Below, one piece after another: positions 44,103 through 52,608 of a stretch of DNA of 64,000 nt (positions within the stretch are counted from its first letter, which is position 1; the number at the start of each line of letters is the position of its first letter). The DNA is taken from the NCBI RefSeq assembly GCF_036013525.1, contig NZ_CP107853.1:7936001-8000000 (forward strand), in the 5' to 3' direction. Source of the DNA: Nonomuraea sp. NBC_00507 (lineage in GTDB: Bacteria > Actinomycetota > Actinomycetes > Streptosporangiales > Streptosporangiaceae). The position numbers were made by a program, and so were the translations under genes. A model generated the notes under the pieces. The model saw only the letters and a program-made list of their open reading frames with translations, was not told where the DNA came from and ran no database searches.

Positions 44103-45092
44103 ATGGTGGGTCACGGATCGGATACCGCGCATCATGTGGTCGTGCTGGTCCTCGCGAACGTTCTCCCGCTGGACCTCGGAATTCCGCTGCAGGTCTTCGG
44201 CAGTTGGGAGGGCGGGCCGTACCAGCTGACGGTGTGCGCTGAAAGACCGGGGGTCGTCCCCTTGCACGGCAGTCCAGCACTGTCCATCGAGCATGGCCTG
44301 GACTGTCTGGAATCTGCCGACACCGTCATCGTTCCCGGCCAGGCCGACCCAGGTCCACCCTCCGCCGCGGTCCGCGACGCCCTGGCGGTCTCGGCGGCCC
44401 GGGGCGCCCGCATGGTGTCCATCTGCACGGGCGCGTTCGTTCTGGCCGCCGCAGGGCTGCTCGACGGACGCCACGCCACCACACACTGGCGGTACGCGGC
44501 GTCCCTGGCCCGTGCGTACCCACGGGTCATGGTGGAGCCGAAGGTGCTGTACATCGACGAGGGCGAGGTGCTGACGTCGGCCGGGGTCGCCGCAGGACTG
44601 GATCTGTGCCTGCATCTCATACGCCGCGACTTCGGAGCCCGCGCGGCGAACCAGCGGGCCCGCATGCTCGTCACCGCCCCGCACCGCGCCGGCGGTCAAG
44701 CCCAGTACATCGACCTGCCAGTACAGCCCCACCGTTCGAGAGGGCTGGCACAGCTGGAGGAGTGGGCGCTCCTCCACCTGGACCAGCCACTCACTGTGAA
44801 CCACCTGGCGCAGCAGACCGGCATGTCCCGCCGGACGCTCATCCGCCGCTTCAACGCCGAGATCGGGCAGCCACCCATGCGATGGCTCCTGGAAGCCAGG
44901 CTCAGCCGCGCACGAGAATTGCTGGAGTCCACCGACCTCACCGTGGAAGGCGTGGCACGGCGTTGCGGCCTCGGCACACCGGTCAATTTTCGCACGCTGT
45001 TCAAAGAGCATGTCGGCGTCCCACCCAGCGTCTACCGCGATACCTTCCATCCCGCCATGGCAGAGAGATCTCCGAGTGGCAAGAAGCCATAG
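44103..45092 (+). CDS. GlxA-type AraC-family regulator (DJ-1/PfpI domain plus HTH)
   Basis: Encodes 329 aa. Residues about 12-175 form a DJ-1/PfpI domain (VVVLVLANVLPLDLGIPLQVF; MVSICTGAFVLAAAGLLDGRHATTHW with Cys in ICTGAF), and residues about 215-320 the AraC tandem HTH (LTVNHLAQQTGMSRRTLIRRFNAEIG; LTVEGVARRCGLGTPVNFRTLFKEHVGVPPSVYR). It probably activates or represses the HD-domain gene. The intact Cys suggests a reactive ligand or metabolite sensor. Confidence 0.93.
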   Translation: MVGHGSDTAHHVVVLVLANVLPLDLGIPLQVFGSWEGGPYQLTVCAERPGVVPLHGSPALSIEHGLDCLESADTVIVPGQADPGPPSAAVRDALAVSAARGARMVSICTGAFVLAAAGLLDGRHATTHWRYAASLARAYPRVMVEPKVLYIDEGEVLTSAGVAAGLDLCLHLIRRDFGARAANQRARMLVTAPHRAGGQAQYIDLPVQPHRSRGLAQLEEWALLHLDQPLTVNHLAQQTGMSRRTLIRRFNAEIGQPPMRWLLEARLSRARELLESTDLTVEGVARRCGLGTPVNFRTLFKEHVGVPPSVYRDTFHPAMAERSPSGKKP

Positions 45093-45105
45093 TCTTGGGG
45101 GGCGT

Positions 45106-46217
45106 TTACCAGGTCTTCACCTCGGGGAAGTCCTCCGACGGCCCGTCCAGCGGGGGCTGGGGCCGGCCCTTGAGGTGCAGGTCGAGGAAGGCCGTGACGT
45201 ACGTGCGAGTGATCGTGATGGCGCGTTCTCCGTCGAGCGCAGGCGCAGGCAGTCCGAGTTGCGGCTGGAGCACCGCGTAGTCGATGAAGCTCATGTGCTC
45301 GGCCCCGGTCACCGTCAGCCAGCGCTTCCAGTTGCCAGTCACGTGCGGCCAGAAGGTGTCCCATGAGGTGTCGCTGCTGCTGGAGTGTGGCTGGTGCCTG
45401 GGGTTGCCGATCATCATGAAGGGCTTGTCCAGCGGCTTGGCCGGGGTCTTGGGGTTGTAGGTGCCGTCGAGGTTCACCGCGGCCTTGATCCGTGTGGAGA
45501 GGGGCAGGAGTTGGGCGGCGCTCTGGCCGCCGACCGAGTGGCCGACCATGGCGATGTTGTTTTCGTCGATCAGCCGGTTCCAGCGCTTGCTCTTGCCGAG
45601 CTGGTCCAGGACGAACTCGGTGTCAGCGCCCTGACCCGGGCGACCTTGGCTCCGGTCTCGGGGGTCTGGCCGGCCTTTCCCGCCTCGAAGGTGACGGTCC
45701 GGCCGTCGGGGAAGGTGGTGGCCACCGACTCGTAGGTGTGCTCGATCCCGGCGACCAGGTAGCCGCGGCTGGCGAACTCCTCGGCCAGCGAGGTCATGGT
45801 CGCCCGGGGCAGCGACATGCCGGGGGACAGGACGACCAGCGGCCAGCCGCCCCTGCGCTTCAGTGCCGGGGTGTCGACGCGGGCGTGGGTGGTGGTGTTG
45901 GCGAGCGTGTCGGCCGGGATGTCCTCGAGCTGCGGCACAGCTCTGATGATCAGTTCGGATTCCTGGGGAGTGACGTAGCGGGCGAGCTTGCCGCCGCCCT
46001 TCCTGGTCGGGTACCAGAGGGAGACCATCAGCTCGCGAACGATCCGGTCAGAGACCCATGGGTCGGGGCGGCTGGAGTCGACCAGGTGCAGGTCCGTTCT
46101 GCCCACCGGGTAATCGCCGGTCGGCGCGGGGAGGGCGGTCGCGGGCGTGGCGGCCGAAGCGGGGGAAGCGCTCAACGCAGACACCACGAGCAGGCTCGCG
46201 GTCAGGATCTTCTTCAT
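45106..46217 (-). pseudogene. Secreted alpha/beta hydrolase (PAF-acetylhydrolase-like), frameshifted
   Basis: Start ATG 46217 gives a signal peptide MKKILTASLLVVSALSASPA. The N-terminal part (RELMVSLWYPTRKGGGKLARY, LVVLSPGMSLPRATMTSLAEEFASRGYLVAGIEHTYES) lies in one frame, the C-terminal part (NIAMVGHSVGGQSAAQLL with nucleophile Ser in GHSVGG, DKPFMMIGNPRH, GAEHMSFIDY with the His) in another. A single missing G in the CTG-GAC junction near 45635 explains the break. The original would be about 370 aa, related to the PET/PAF-AH lipase group. If the indel is a sequencing error the gene is functional. Confidence 0.85.
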
Positions 46218-46312
46218 GCGGTCAACCCTGCCGTGCGGCACCGCCGTACCGTCCCCGGCGAAAGTCACACGGCACCCGCGACTTTCGTAGGGGTATCTCG
46301 CACTTGTCGCGC

Positions 46313-47404
46313 ATGCAGCCTCTCAGCATGCTTGACCAGGCCTGGAGGATCGTGGAGCGGGTCACGCCCTGGGCGCTCGGCGTGGTGGTCTTCCCGCTGT
46401 CCAGGGCGGCGGCGGCCGGTTCGATGGGAGTGCGGTCGGAGCTGCCCGTGCCGGTGCTCACAGTCGTGGCGGTGGGATGCGGCGTGGCCGCGGCCTTCGC
46501 CAGGCGGTAGCTGTGGCCGCTGGTCGCGGTGGCCGCCGTGGCCTACGCATGGCTGGTGATGTGGCCCGCCGCCGTCGTGGCCTCGTACTACGCGGGGGTG
46601 CGCCTTCGCCGCCGTGACCTGTGGCTGTATGTCGGCGCACTGGTCGCGGGCACGGCCGCCAACGTCGTGATCTTGGGTGGCGCCATGCTGGGGCTGCCGC
46701 TGGTCGCCGGGCTGTGGGTGCGCGCCAGGCGGCAGGTGATCGACGCGATGCACAGGCAGTCCGAACAGTTGCTGCGCGAGCAGGTGCTCCGCGCCGACCA
46801 GGCACGCGACCAGGAGCGGGCACGCATCGCGCGGGAAATGCACGACGTGGTCGCCCACCGGGTCTCCCTGATGGTCCTGCACGCGGGCGCGCTGGAGGTC
46901 AACGCCTCCGATGCCCGTACGGTCGAAGCCGCCGCGCTCATCGGCGCAGTCGGCAGGGAGGCGCTGACGAACCTGCGTGAGGTGCTCGGCGTGCTGCGCT
47001 CGCCCGCTCCGGAACGCGGCCCGCAGCCCACGCTGGCCGACCTGGATCGGCTGCTCGACCAGTCGCGAGCCCTTGGAATCGTGGTCAACCGCCACGACGA
47101 GGGCGAGGCCCGCCCGCTGCCGCCCACCGCCGAGCGCACCGCATACCGGGTGGTCCAGGAGGCGCTCACCAACGTGCACAAGCACGCGGGCGACGCCGAG
47201 ACCGAGGTTCATGTCCGGTACGGCAGCGCAGAACTGGCGGTTCTCGTCCGCAACCGGCCTTCGCTCACCGGCGGCGGCCTGCCCGGTTCCGGATGGGGCC
47301 TGGTCGGGCTGCGCGAACGCGTCGAACTGGTCGGCGGCAGGCTGGAGGCCGGGCCGCGCGCGGAAGGCGGATTCCAGGTGCTGGCCGAGATCCCCACGGC
47401 ATGA
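46313..47404 (+). pseudogene. Sensor histidine kinase interrupted by an in-frame amber codon
   Basis: From ATG 46313 the frame reads MQPLSMLDQAWRIVERVTP and membrane segments up to AAAFARR, then TAG at 46508-46510, and continues in the same frame LWPLVAVAAVAYAWLVMWP through HisKA_3 (ARIAREMHDVVAHRVSLMVLHAG) and HATPase_c (YRVVQEALTNVHKHAG, WGLVGLRERVELVGG). No frameshift is needed, so this is a nonsense mutation. GTG 46529 could reinitiate a 291-aa kinase lacking the first membrane helices. Its stop overlaps the response-regulator ATG. Confidence 0.82.
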
Positions 47405-48048
47405 TCCGCGTCCTGGTCGCCGACGACGAGGCCCTGGTCAGGTCCGGGCTGCGGATGATCCTCGAAGCGGCGGGCGACATCGCTGTTGTCGGCGAGGCGA
47501 GCGACGGCGACGAGGCCGTGAGCGCCGTGACCCGGCTCAAGCCACACGTCGTCCTCATGGACGTCCGCATGCCAGGCGCCGACGGCCTGGCCGCCGCCGC
47601 CCGCATACTCGCCGCTCCCCATCCGCCCAAAGTGATCATGCTGACCACGTTCGACCTGGACGAGTACGTCCACGAGGCCCTTCGCCTGGGCGCCGTCGGC
47701 TTCCTACTCAAGGACACCCCGCCGCGCGACCTGGCGACAGCCGTACGCACGGTCGCCGCAGGACAGGCCATGCTGTCGCCCACGGTCATCAAGCGGCTGA
47801 TCGGCTCTTTCGTGGACAAGGCGCCCTCGCGCGCCGAGTCCGCCCGCCGACGGCTCTCGTCGCTGACCGCCCGGGAAGAGGACGTGATCAGAGCGCTGGC
47901 ACGCGGCCTGTCGAACGCCGAGATCGGCCGTGAGCTGAGCCTGACGGAGGCGACGGTGAAGGCCCACGTCAGCCGGGTCCTGGCCAAGCTGGGTCTGGCC
48001 AACCGGGTGCAGGCAGCCATCCTCGTGCACGATGCCACTCTCGGCTGA
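47401..48048 (+). CDS. NarL/LuxR-family response regulator
   Basis: Encodes 215 aa: receiver (VLVADDEALVRSGLRMIL, VVLMDVRMP, GFLLKD) and LuxR domain (LTAREEDVIRALARGLSNAEIGRELSLTEATVKAHVSRVLAKLG). Translationally coupled to the damaged kinase (ATGA). It is the last cargo gene before the recombination site. Related pairs often control a neighbouring exporter or hydrolase; the divergent hydrolase at 45106-46217 is the obvious candidate. Confidence 0.94.
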   Translation: MIRVLVADDEALVRSGLRMILEAAGDIAVVGEASDGDEAVSAVTRLKPHVVLMDVRMPGADGLAAAARILAAPHPPKVIMLTTFDLDEYVHEALRLGAVGFLLKDTPPRDLATAVRTVAAGQAMLSPTVIKRLIGSFVDKAPSRAESARRRLSSLTAREEDVIRALARGLSNAEIGRELSLTEATVKAHVSRVLAKLGLANRVQAAILVHDATLG

Positions 48049-48069
48049 CAGGCGGGGTGCCGCCCTCAG

Positions 48070-48180
48070 ATGTACGTGATAACAGCCCATTATCACGTAC
48101 ATGAGCCGTCAGCGATCATGGCCGACCTGCGGACCCGCCGCTGCGGGCCGTGCGCGATTCGGACACGTTATCCGGTACAT
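48070..48180 (+). other. Tyrosine-recombinase recombination site (IRS-like) of the Tn3 element
   Basis: Core: ATGTACGTGATAA (48070-48082), 7-bp spacer CAGCCCA, then the exact inverse TTATCACGTACAT (48090-48102), a 13-7-13 layout like loxP or the Tn4430 IRS core. An accessory copy, TTATCCGGTACAT (11 of 13 matching), lies at 48168-48180, about 88 bp away and 22 bp before the recombinase gene. The arrangement is repeated at 58979-59082 in the second relic. Confidence 0.78.
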
Positions 48181-48201
48181 CGCGTCTAGGGTGGGCACCC
48201 G

Positions 48202-49138
48202 ATGACCGCGCCCAACCGGAAGATCACCGCGCTGCACGGCGATGACGTCAACCTCGCCGACGCCGCGGACAGGTTCCTGTCCACCAACCGGATGGCCAAC
48301 CCCAACACCCACCGCGCCTACGCCTCCGCCATCGACCGGATCGTCGCCGAACTCGGCGGCGGGACCCGCCACCTCGCCGCGGTGAGCGACGAGGAGATCG
48401 GCGAGGCGCTCTTGGCCCTGTGGGGCGGATGTGCGCCGGCGATGTGGAATCGCAACCGGGCTGCGGTGTCGACCTGGCTCACCTGGTGCGCCACCAAGAA
48501 GCGGTGGGCCGCCCCCTCCGTCCCGGCCGACGCCGAACGGCGCCGCGAGCACCTCGACCAGACCAAGGCCGTCACCAAGACCACCATCCAGCGGCTGCTA
48601 TCCCGCCGCGACCTGCCGCTGCGCGAAAAGGCCTGTGGCGGATGCTGTATGAGACCGCCGCCCGCGCCTGCGAGATCCTCTCCCTGGACGTGGAGGACCT
48701 GGACCTGGAAGGCCGGTGCGCTCCCCTTCGCTCCAAGGGCGGCGACACCGAATGGGTCCACTGGGACACCGGCACCGCCCGCCTCCTACCCCGGCTACTG
48801 CGCCTGCCTGACGGCCACCCCGACGGCCCCACCCGCACCCGCGGACCGCTGTTCCTGTCCGCCGCCCCAGAACTGAAGACCTCTGCCCGCACATCGGCCG
48901 GGCCCGCCTCGGCTACGACCGCGTTCGCGTGCTCTTGGAGGAGTACGCGGGACTCGATCCGCACCAGCTCCGCCATTCCGCCGCCACCCACCTCGGCGAG
49001 GCCAAGGTGCCTCTGCAACTCATCATGGCCAAGACGCGGCACAAGAACCCGCGCACCGCCATGCGCTACGTCAAGCCCGGCGGCGAAGCCGTCGCCGAGA
49101 TCACTGCCATCCTCGGCCTGCCCCGCCGTACCCACTGA
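48202..49138 (+). pseudogene. tnpI: TnpI-type tyrosine recombinase with two frameshifts
   Basis: Three frames join into one phage-integrase-fold protein: SAM-like N-terminal domain ([35 protein letters not shown]), then catalytic domain ([20 protein letters not shown] with the first Arg), and finally [30 protein letters not shown] (HxxR) and [16 protein letters not shown] (Tyr nucleophile). Breaks lie near 48635-48645 (one base missing after AAGGCC) and near 48870-48885 (a small deletion). The intact paralogue at 57998-58939 shows the full-length form, 313 aa. Ends 74 bp from the right terminal repeat. Confidence 0.88.
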
Positions 49139-49165
49139 AGAAGCTCCCACCAGCGACAACCCGCT

Positions 49166-49212
49166 TCAAGATCCACTCAATGTGGGTTTTGGGCTTATGT
49201 GGGCCGGATACC
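49166..49212 (-). repeat. Right terminal inverted repeat of the Tn3 element
   Basis: Inverted partner of 29666-29712; positions 49178-49204 match the left end over 27 bp. The outermost 8 bp (CGGATACC on the plus strand) differ from the left end. ATCTA follows at 49213. Confidence 0.92.
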
Positions 49213-49825
49213 ATCTACGGCCGCTACCTCAGCACCAACGACGGCACCCCGCTCGGGTTCAAACGCCAGGGCACCGCGCTGGCCACCTTCAGCCTGCCCG
49301 ACCTACGGGTGACCTCGGTCCGGCAGATGCCCGTCAGCGACTCCATGACCTGGGGCTCGGCGCTGTTGGAGGACGGCGGCTACAGCTACATCTACGGCAG
49401 CGAGTACGCCGAGGGCGCCAAGTTCGTCCACCTGGCCAGGGCCAAGGCCGGCGACCTCGGCGGCCCGTGGGAGTTCTGGACCGGCAGCGGCTGGTCAGAC
49501 AAGGAAAGCGACTCCGCGCGCATGGTCAGCGGCGTCGGCGAGGGCATGTCGGTCAGCAAGGTCGGCAACCAGTACGCGATGATCACGCAGGAGAACAACG
49601 ACCTGTTCAGCGGCTGGCTCGTGGCGTACGTGTCCAACGCGCCGACCGGGCCGTTCAGTGGGCCGACGTACCTGTACGAGGCGCCGGAGCCGGAGATCAG
49701 CAACCGGCGGCAGTTCGTCTACGTCGGCCGCCACCATCCGGAGTTGTCCGACCCCGGCAAGCTGCTCCTGACCTACGACGTCAACGCCTGGGACCCCGAG
49801 GATCTGCGCGGGCCGAGACCCCCTT
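49213..49825 (+). pseudogene. Middle piece of the interrupted secreted protein
   Basis: Continues the frame broken at 29665: [82 protein letters not shown] and a closing [17 protein letters not shown]. The repeated YxYIYG and LxxFSLPDL elements fit a five-bladed propeller of the DUF5005/DUF4185 group. After WDPEDLR the sequence becomes IS200 tnpA read backwards, so the gene is cut here by the IS element. Confidence 0.85.
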
Positions 49826-50090
49826 CAAGGAGTTGACGAGGGGAGGACAGGGCGACCTTGGGCGGGTAGCGGACGAGGAGGTGGACGTGGTCGTGTGCGC
49901 CGTTGAAGTCGGTCAGTTCGCAGTCGAACTTCTCGCACACCTCTTTCATGATCTGTTCGCAGCGTTCCAGCATCGGGCCGGTGAAGACGTCCTGCCGATA
50001 TTTCGTGACAAACACCAAATGCGCGGACAGGTCGTGGACGCGGTGACGTCCGGTTCTGATGTCGGGGTTCGGTTCCCATCGCGGTGACAT
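49808..50090 (-). pseudogene. tnpA: Truncated IS200/IS605 Y1 transposase
   Basis: Starts [20 protein letters not shown] at 50090 and reads [40 protein letters not shown] with the HUH metal motif (HVH). After KVALS a one-base shift gives [12 protein letters not shown] and then the host-gene sequence begins. The C-terminal helix with the catalytic Tyr is missing. The gene is therefore inactive by truncation and frameshift, and the left end of the element is gone. Confidence 0.85.
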
Positions 50091-50105
50091 ACACCAAACG
50101 ATAGA

Positions 50106-51431
50106 ATGCGCTGCGTGGAGCGGGAGAAACGCAATCGCGCTCATGTTGCGCGCCTGGAGTTGGACCAGCGGCAGAGCGCCGTGTTGGACGGTCAGGCGCA
50201 CAACGCGCGCCTACTGTGGAACCTGCTGCACGAGTTCTTCACCTTCCGGCAGGGCCGGTTCGCGTCCCTGGCCCAGTGCGACGAGGCCATCCGGGCCGCC
50301 CGTAAGGAGATCGACTGGCTCAAGGATCTGCCCGCGCAGGCGGCGCAGGCCGTGCTGAAGACCTACCGGCAGGCGTGGGCGAACTACTTCAACCCCGACC
50401 ACCCCGCCGGGCGCCCCACGTTCAAGAGCCGCTTGCGCTCCCGGATGGCCGTGGACGTCCCCCAGGCGCGGGACCTGAACATCACCCGGATCGACCGCCG
50501 GTGGGGCGCGGTCACCATCCCCAAACTCGGCCGCATCCGCTTCCGGTGGACCAAGGACCTGCCCGGGGTCACGACAGGAGGCCCGCACGGGAAGATCACC
50601 GGGGCCCGATTGGTGAAGGAGGCAGGCGGGTGGCACATCGTGTTCCGTATCCAGACCGAGCAGCCGGTGCCCGCCCCGCATCCGGGGCCGCACACCGCGA
50701 TCGACCGGGGCATCGCCGTACCCCTCGCCCTGGCAGGCGGAGAGAAGATCTTCCACCGTGACCGGTGGCTGTCCGGCGGGGAACAGCAGCGCCTGCTTCG
50801 TCTAGAGCGCAAAGCCGCCCGCCAGAAACGAGCCGCGAAACCCGGACAGCCCGCCAGTAACCGGCTGAAGCACACCTACGACCAGATCGCCCGCCTGCGC
50901 GCGAGAGCCAAGCGCCGGGCCATCGACTGGCAGCATCAGACCACCGCCGAGCTCACCGACCGGTTCTCCGTCATCGTGCTCGAAGACCTCAAGGTCAAGA
51001 ACATGATGGCGAGCGCCTCCGGCACCATCGAAGCGCCGGGCAGGAACGTCGCCCAAAAACGCGGCCTGAACCGGGCCATCGCCACCGAGGCGTGGGGACG
51101 CACCGCCGAGTTCCTCACCTACAAGGCCACCGATAAAGGCGGCAAGGTCGTCCTCGTCCCGGCGCCGGGCACCAGCCAGGAATGCCACGCCTGTCACACG
51201 ATCATCGAAGGCTCCCGCGAGAGTCAGTCCCGGTTCGTGTGCAAGAATCCAGCCTGCGGGTGGATCGGCAACGCTGACGTCAACGCCGCCCGCACCCAGT
51301 TGCATCGGTACAACTCAGCCGCCGGACGGGCGGTCACTGGACGTGGAGGCCCTGCACCACTGGGGCCGCTGAAGCGTCAAGAACCTCATGGCGGGACTAC
51401 CCGCACCACCCCGCACGGGGTGGCCGCGTAG
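50106..51431 (+). CDS. tnpB: TnpB RNA-guided nuclease-like protein of IS605
   Basis: Encodes 441 aa. N-terminal recognition lobe (LWNLLHEFFTFRQGRFASLA, AQAVLKTYRQAWANYF), OB/wedge-like region, then RuvC: HTAIDRGIAVPLAL (first Asp), RFSVIVLEDLKVKNMMASAS (Glu), zinc ribbon CHAC with CKNPAC, and GWIGNADVNAA (last Asp). All three acidic residues are present, so nuclease activity is possible. RuvC-I reads AIDRGI where many TnpBs have GIDxGI or similar. Guide RNA would come from its 3' end and right border. Confidence 0.93.
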   Translation: MRCVEREKRNRAHVARLELDQRQSAVLDGQAHNARLLWNLLHEFFTFRQGRFASLAQCDEAIRAARKEIDWLKDLPAQAAQAVLKTYRQAWANYFNPDHPAGRPTFKSRLRSRMAVDVPQARDLNITRIDRRWGAVTIPKLGRIRFRWTKDLPGVTTGGPHGKITGARLVKEAGGWHIVFRIQTEQPVPAPHPGPHTAIDRGIAVPLALAGGEKIFHRDRWLSGGEQQRLLRLERKAARQKRAAKPGQPASNRLKHTYDQIARLRARAKRRAIDWQHQTTAELTDRFSVIVLEDLKVKNMMASASGTIEAPGRNVAQKRGLNRAIATEAWGRTAEFLTYKATDKGGKVVLVPAPGTSQECHACHTIIEGSRESQSRFVCKNPACGWIGNADVNAARTQLHRYNSAAGRAVTGRGGPAPLGPLKRQEPHGGTTRTTPHGVAA

Positions 51432-51474
51432 CGGCCATGAGAATCCTCCCCATTCATGGAGAGGAGCACGTCAA
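51300..51474 (+). ncRNA. Probable omega RNA scaffold at the tnpB 3' end
   Basis: By analogy with characterised IS605 elements, the omega RNA overlaps the tnpB 3' end and right end. Here two hairpins (51421-51437 and 51446-51463) precede the border. The guide would be the sequence after about 51474, that is host-gene DNA beginning TGGGTGGAGTTC. The 5' end cannot be set from sequence. Confidence 0.4.
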
Positions 51475-52314
51475 TGGGTGGAGTTCAAGCCGAGTGGGAC
51501 CGGCACGTGGTACCGGCTCGCCTGGCCGGCCACCTGGCACGAGGCCAGCATCGGCGCGCCGCTGTGGCGCGGCTACTCCTACGACTTCCGGGTGATCGCG
51601 GTCAACCGCGACGGCGAGAGCCCGCCGAGCTCCTCCGTCTCCGCGGTGCCGGACTACCCGAAGCCCCAGCCACCCAGCACCCTGTATCACACCGACGGAC
51701 CCGGGTGGTCACGGATCTCCTGGAACGACAGCGGCTCCGACGTCATGTACTGGCTGTACTACCGGCCGGCGGGCAGCGGATCCTGGACCCGGGCCCGCTA
51801 CCCCCTCGCCGAGTCGGAGATCACCCTGAGGTACCTGCCGATCGGCAGGTACGACGTCAGGGTGACCGCCGTCAACATGAGAGGCGAAAGCGCCGCCAGC
51901 CCCACGATCACGATCCGCCTGAAGCCGTCGAAAGCCCACATGCTGGCGATGCTCACGGAGATCTCGACCGCCGGGTGGAATCGCTGGCTGGGGCTCGACG
52001 GCGGTGACCCCTACTACATCGACGGCTACGAGTGGGACCACAGCACCGACCTGTGCTCGGGCAGTCCGGACCGGCCGGTCCTCGGGCTCGCCCCGTTCGA
52101 ACGGGTCGACTGGCGCAAGCAGTGCGCGCGTCATGACTTCGGCAACCGCAACTACAAGGCCATGGGCGCCTTCGACTACAACCGGAAACTGCGCATCGAC
52201 CGGATGTTCTACCGGGACATGCTGGTCGCCTGTGACGCGCAGATCGTGCACCACGTCAAGTGCATCGGGCTGGCCCACGTGTACTACGCGGCCGTCCTGA
52301 AGCTCGGCACGTGA
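51475..52314 (+). pseudogene. 3' piece of the interrupted protein: fibronectin-like segment plus prokaryotic phospholipase A2
   Basis: About 279 residues remain. Two related beta-rich repeats (KPSGTGTWYRLAWPATWHEA with FRVIAVNRDGESPPSS; YRPAGSGSWTRARYPLAESE with VRVTAVNMRGESAASP) are fibronectin type III-like. The C-terminal 120 residues, DLCSGSPDRPVLGLAPFERV, then DWRKQCARHDFGNRNYKAMG, contain the CxxHDxG-type His-Asp active site and Ca2+ loop of prokaryotic PLA2 (PF09056). A strong terminator follows 5 bp after the stop. With no start of its own, the fragment is not translatable as a secreted enzyme. Confidence 0.85.
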
Positions 52315-52318
52315 CGCT

Positions 52319-52350
52319 GAGCCGGTCCCGGTGCCAGCCGGGACCGGCTC
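52319..52350 (+). terminator. Terminator of the phospholipase gene
   Basis: Perfect 13-bp stem GAGCCGGTCCCGG with a 6-nt loop TGCCAG, starting 5 bp after the stop codon. The next 258 bp to the P450 start hold no recognised gene. Confidence 0.75.
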
Positions 52351-52608
52351 ACCGATGCGAGACCGCGTTCACCACATGCCCGGCCGGCCCGAGCCGCCAC
52401 AGGACTCACCCCCTGGGTTCCCTGGGTCGCGCCGGCGTGGTGCCGGGCGGCAACCAGGCGCCGGTGCTCATTCCCAAGACACGCCCGGCACGGAATATGG
52501 CCTGGTCGGCAGGTGGAAGCTGCTCGGAAGTAAGACCGTTCGCTACTTGGCGTGGTTAACAGTGGCACGCACAGTAAGTATGACATTTGGTCAAAGGAGT
52601 TGTTGCCG

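Larger units (their letters stand above)
29666..49212. mobile_element. 19.5-kb Tn3-family transposon with TnpI-type recombinase and cargo
   Basis: Both ends carry related terminal inverted repeats of about 47 bp, including 27 identical bp placed exactly 8 bp inside each end. A 5-bp direct repeat, ATCTA, flanks the element at 29661-29665 and 49213-49217, as Tn3 transposition produces. Removing the element plus one ATCTA fuses the flanking gene in frame. Inside are tnpA at the left, a tyrosine recombinase with its recombination site at the right, and about 15 kb of passenger genes. The recombinase is frameshifted, so cointegrate resolution by its own product may be lost. The transposase is intact. 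Confidence 0.92.
49826..51474. mobile_element. IS200/IS605-type element, left-truncated
   Basis: Divergent tnpA remnant and intact tnpB, with right-end hairpins TGGCCGC-gta-GCGGCCA (51421-51437) and an imperfect CTCCCCAT-tc-ATGGAGAG (51446-51463). The left end is missing. The host gene resumes at about 51475 in frame (WVEFKPSGTGTWYR). Host sequence between the propeller and the fibronectin-like part may have been lost on insertion or later deletion. Confidence 0.82.
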
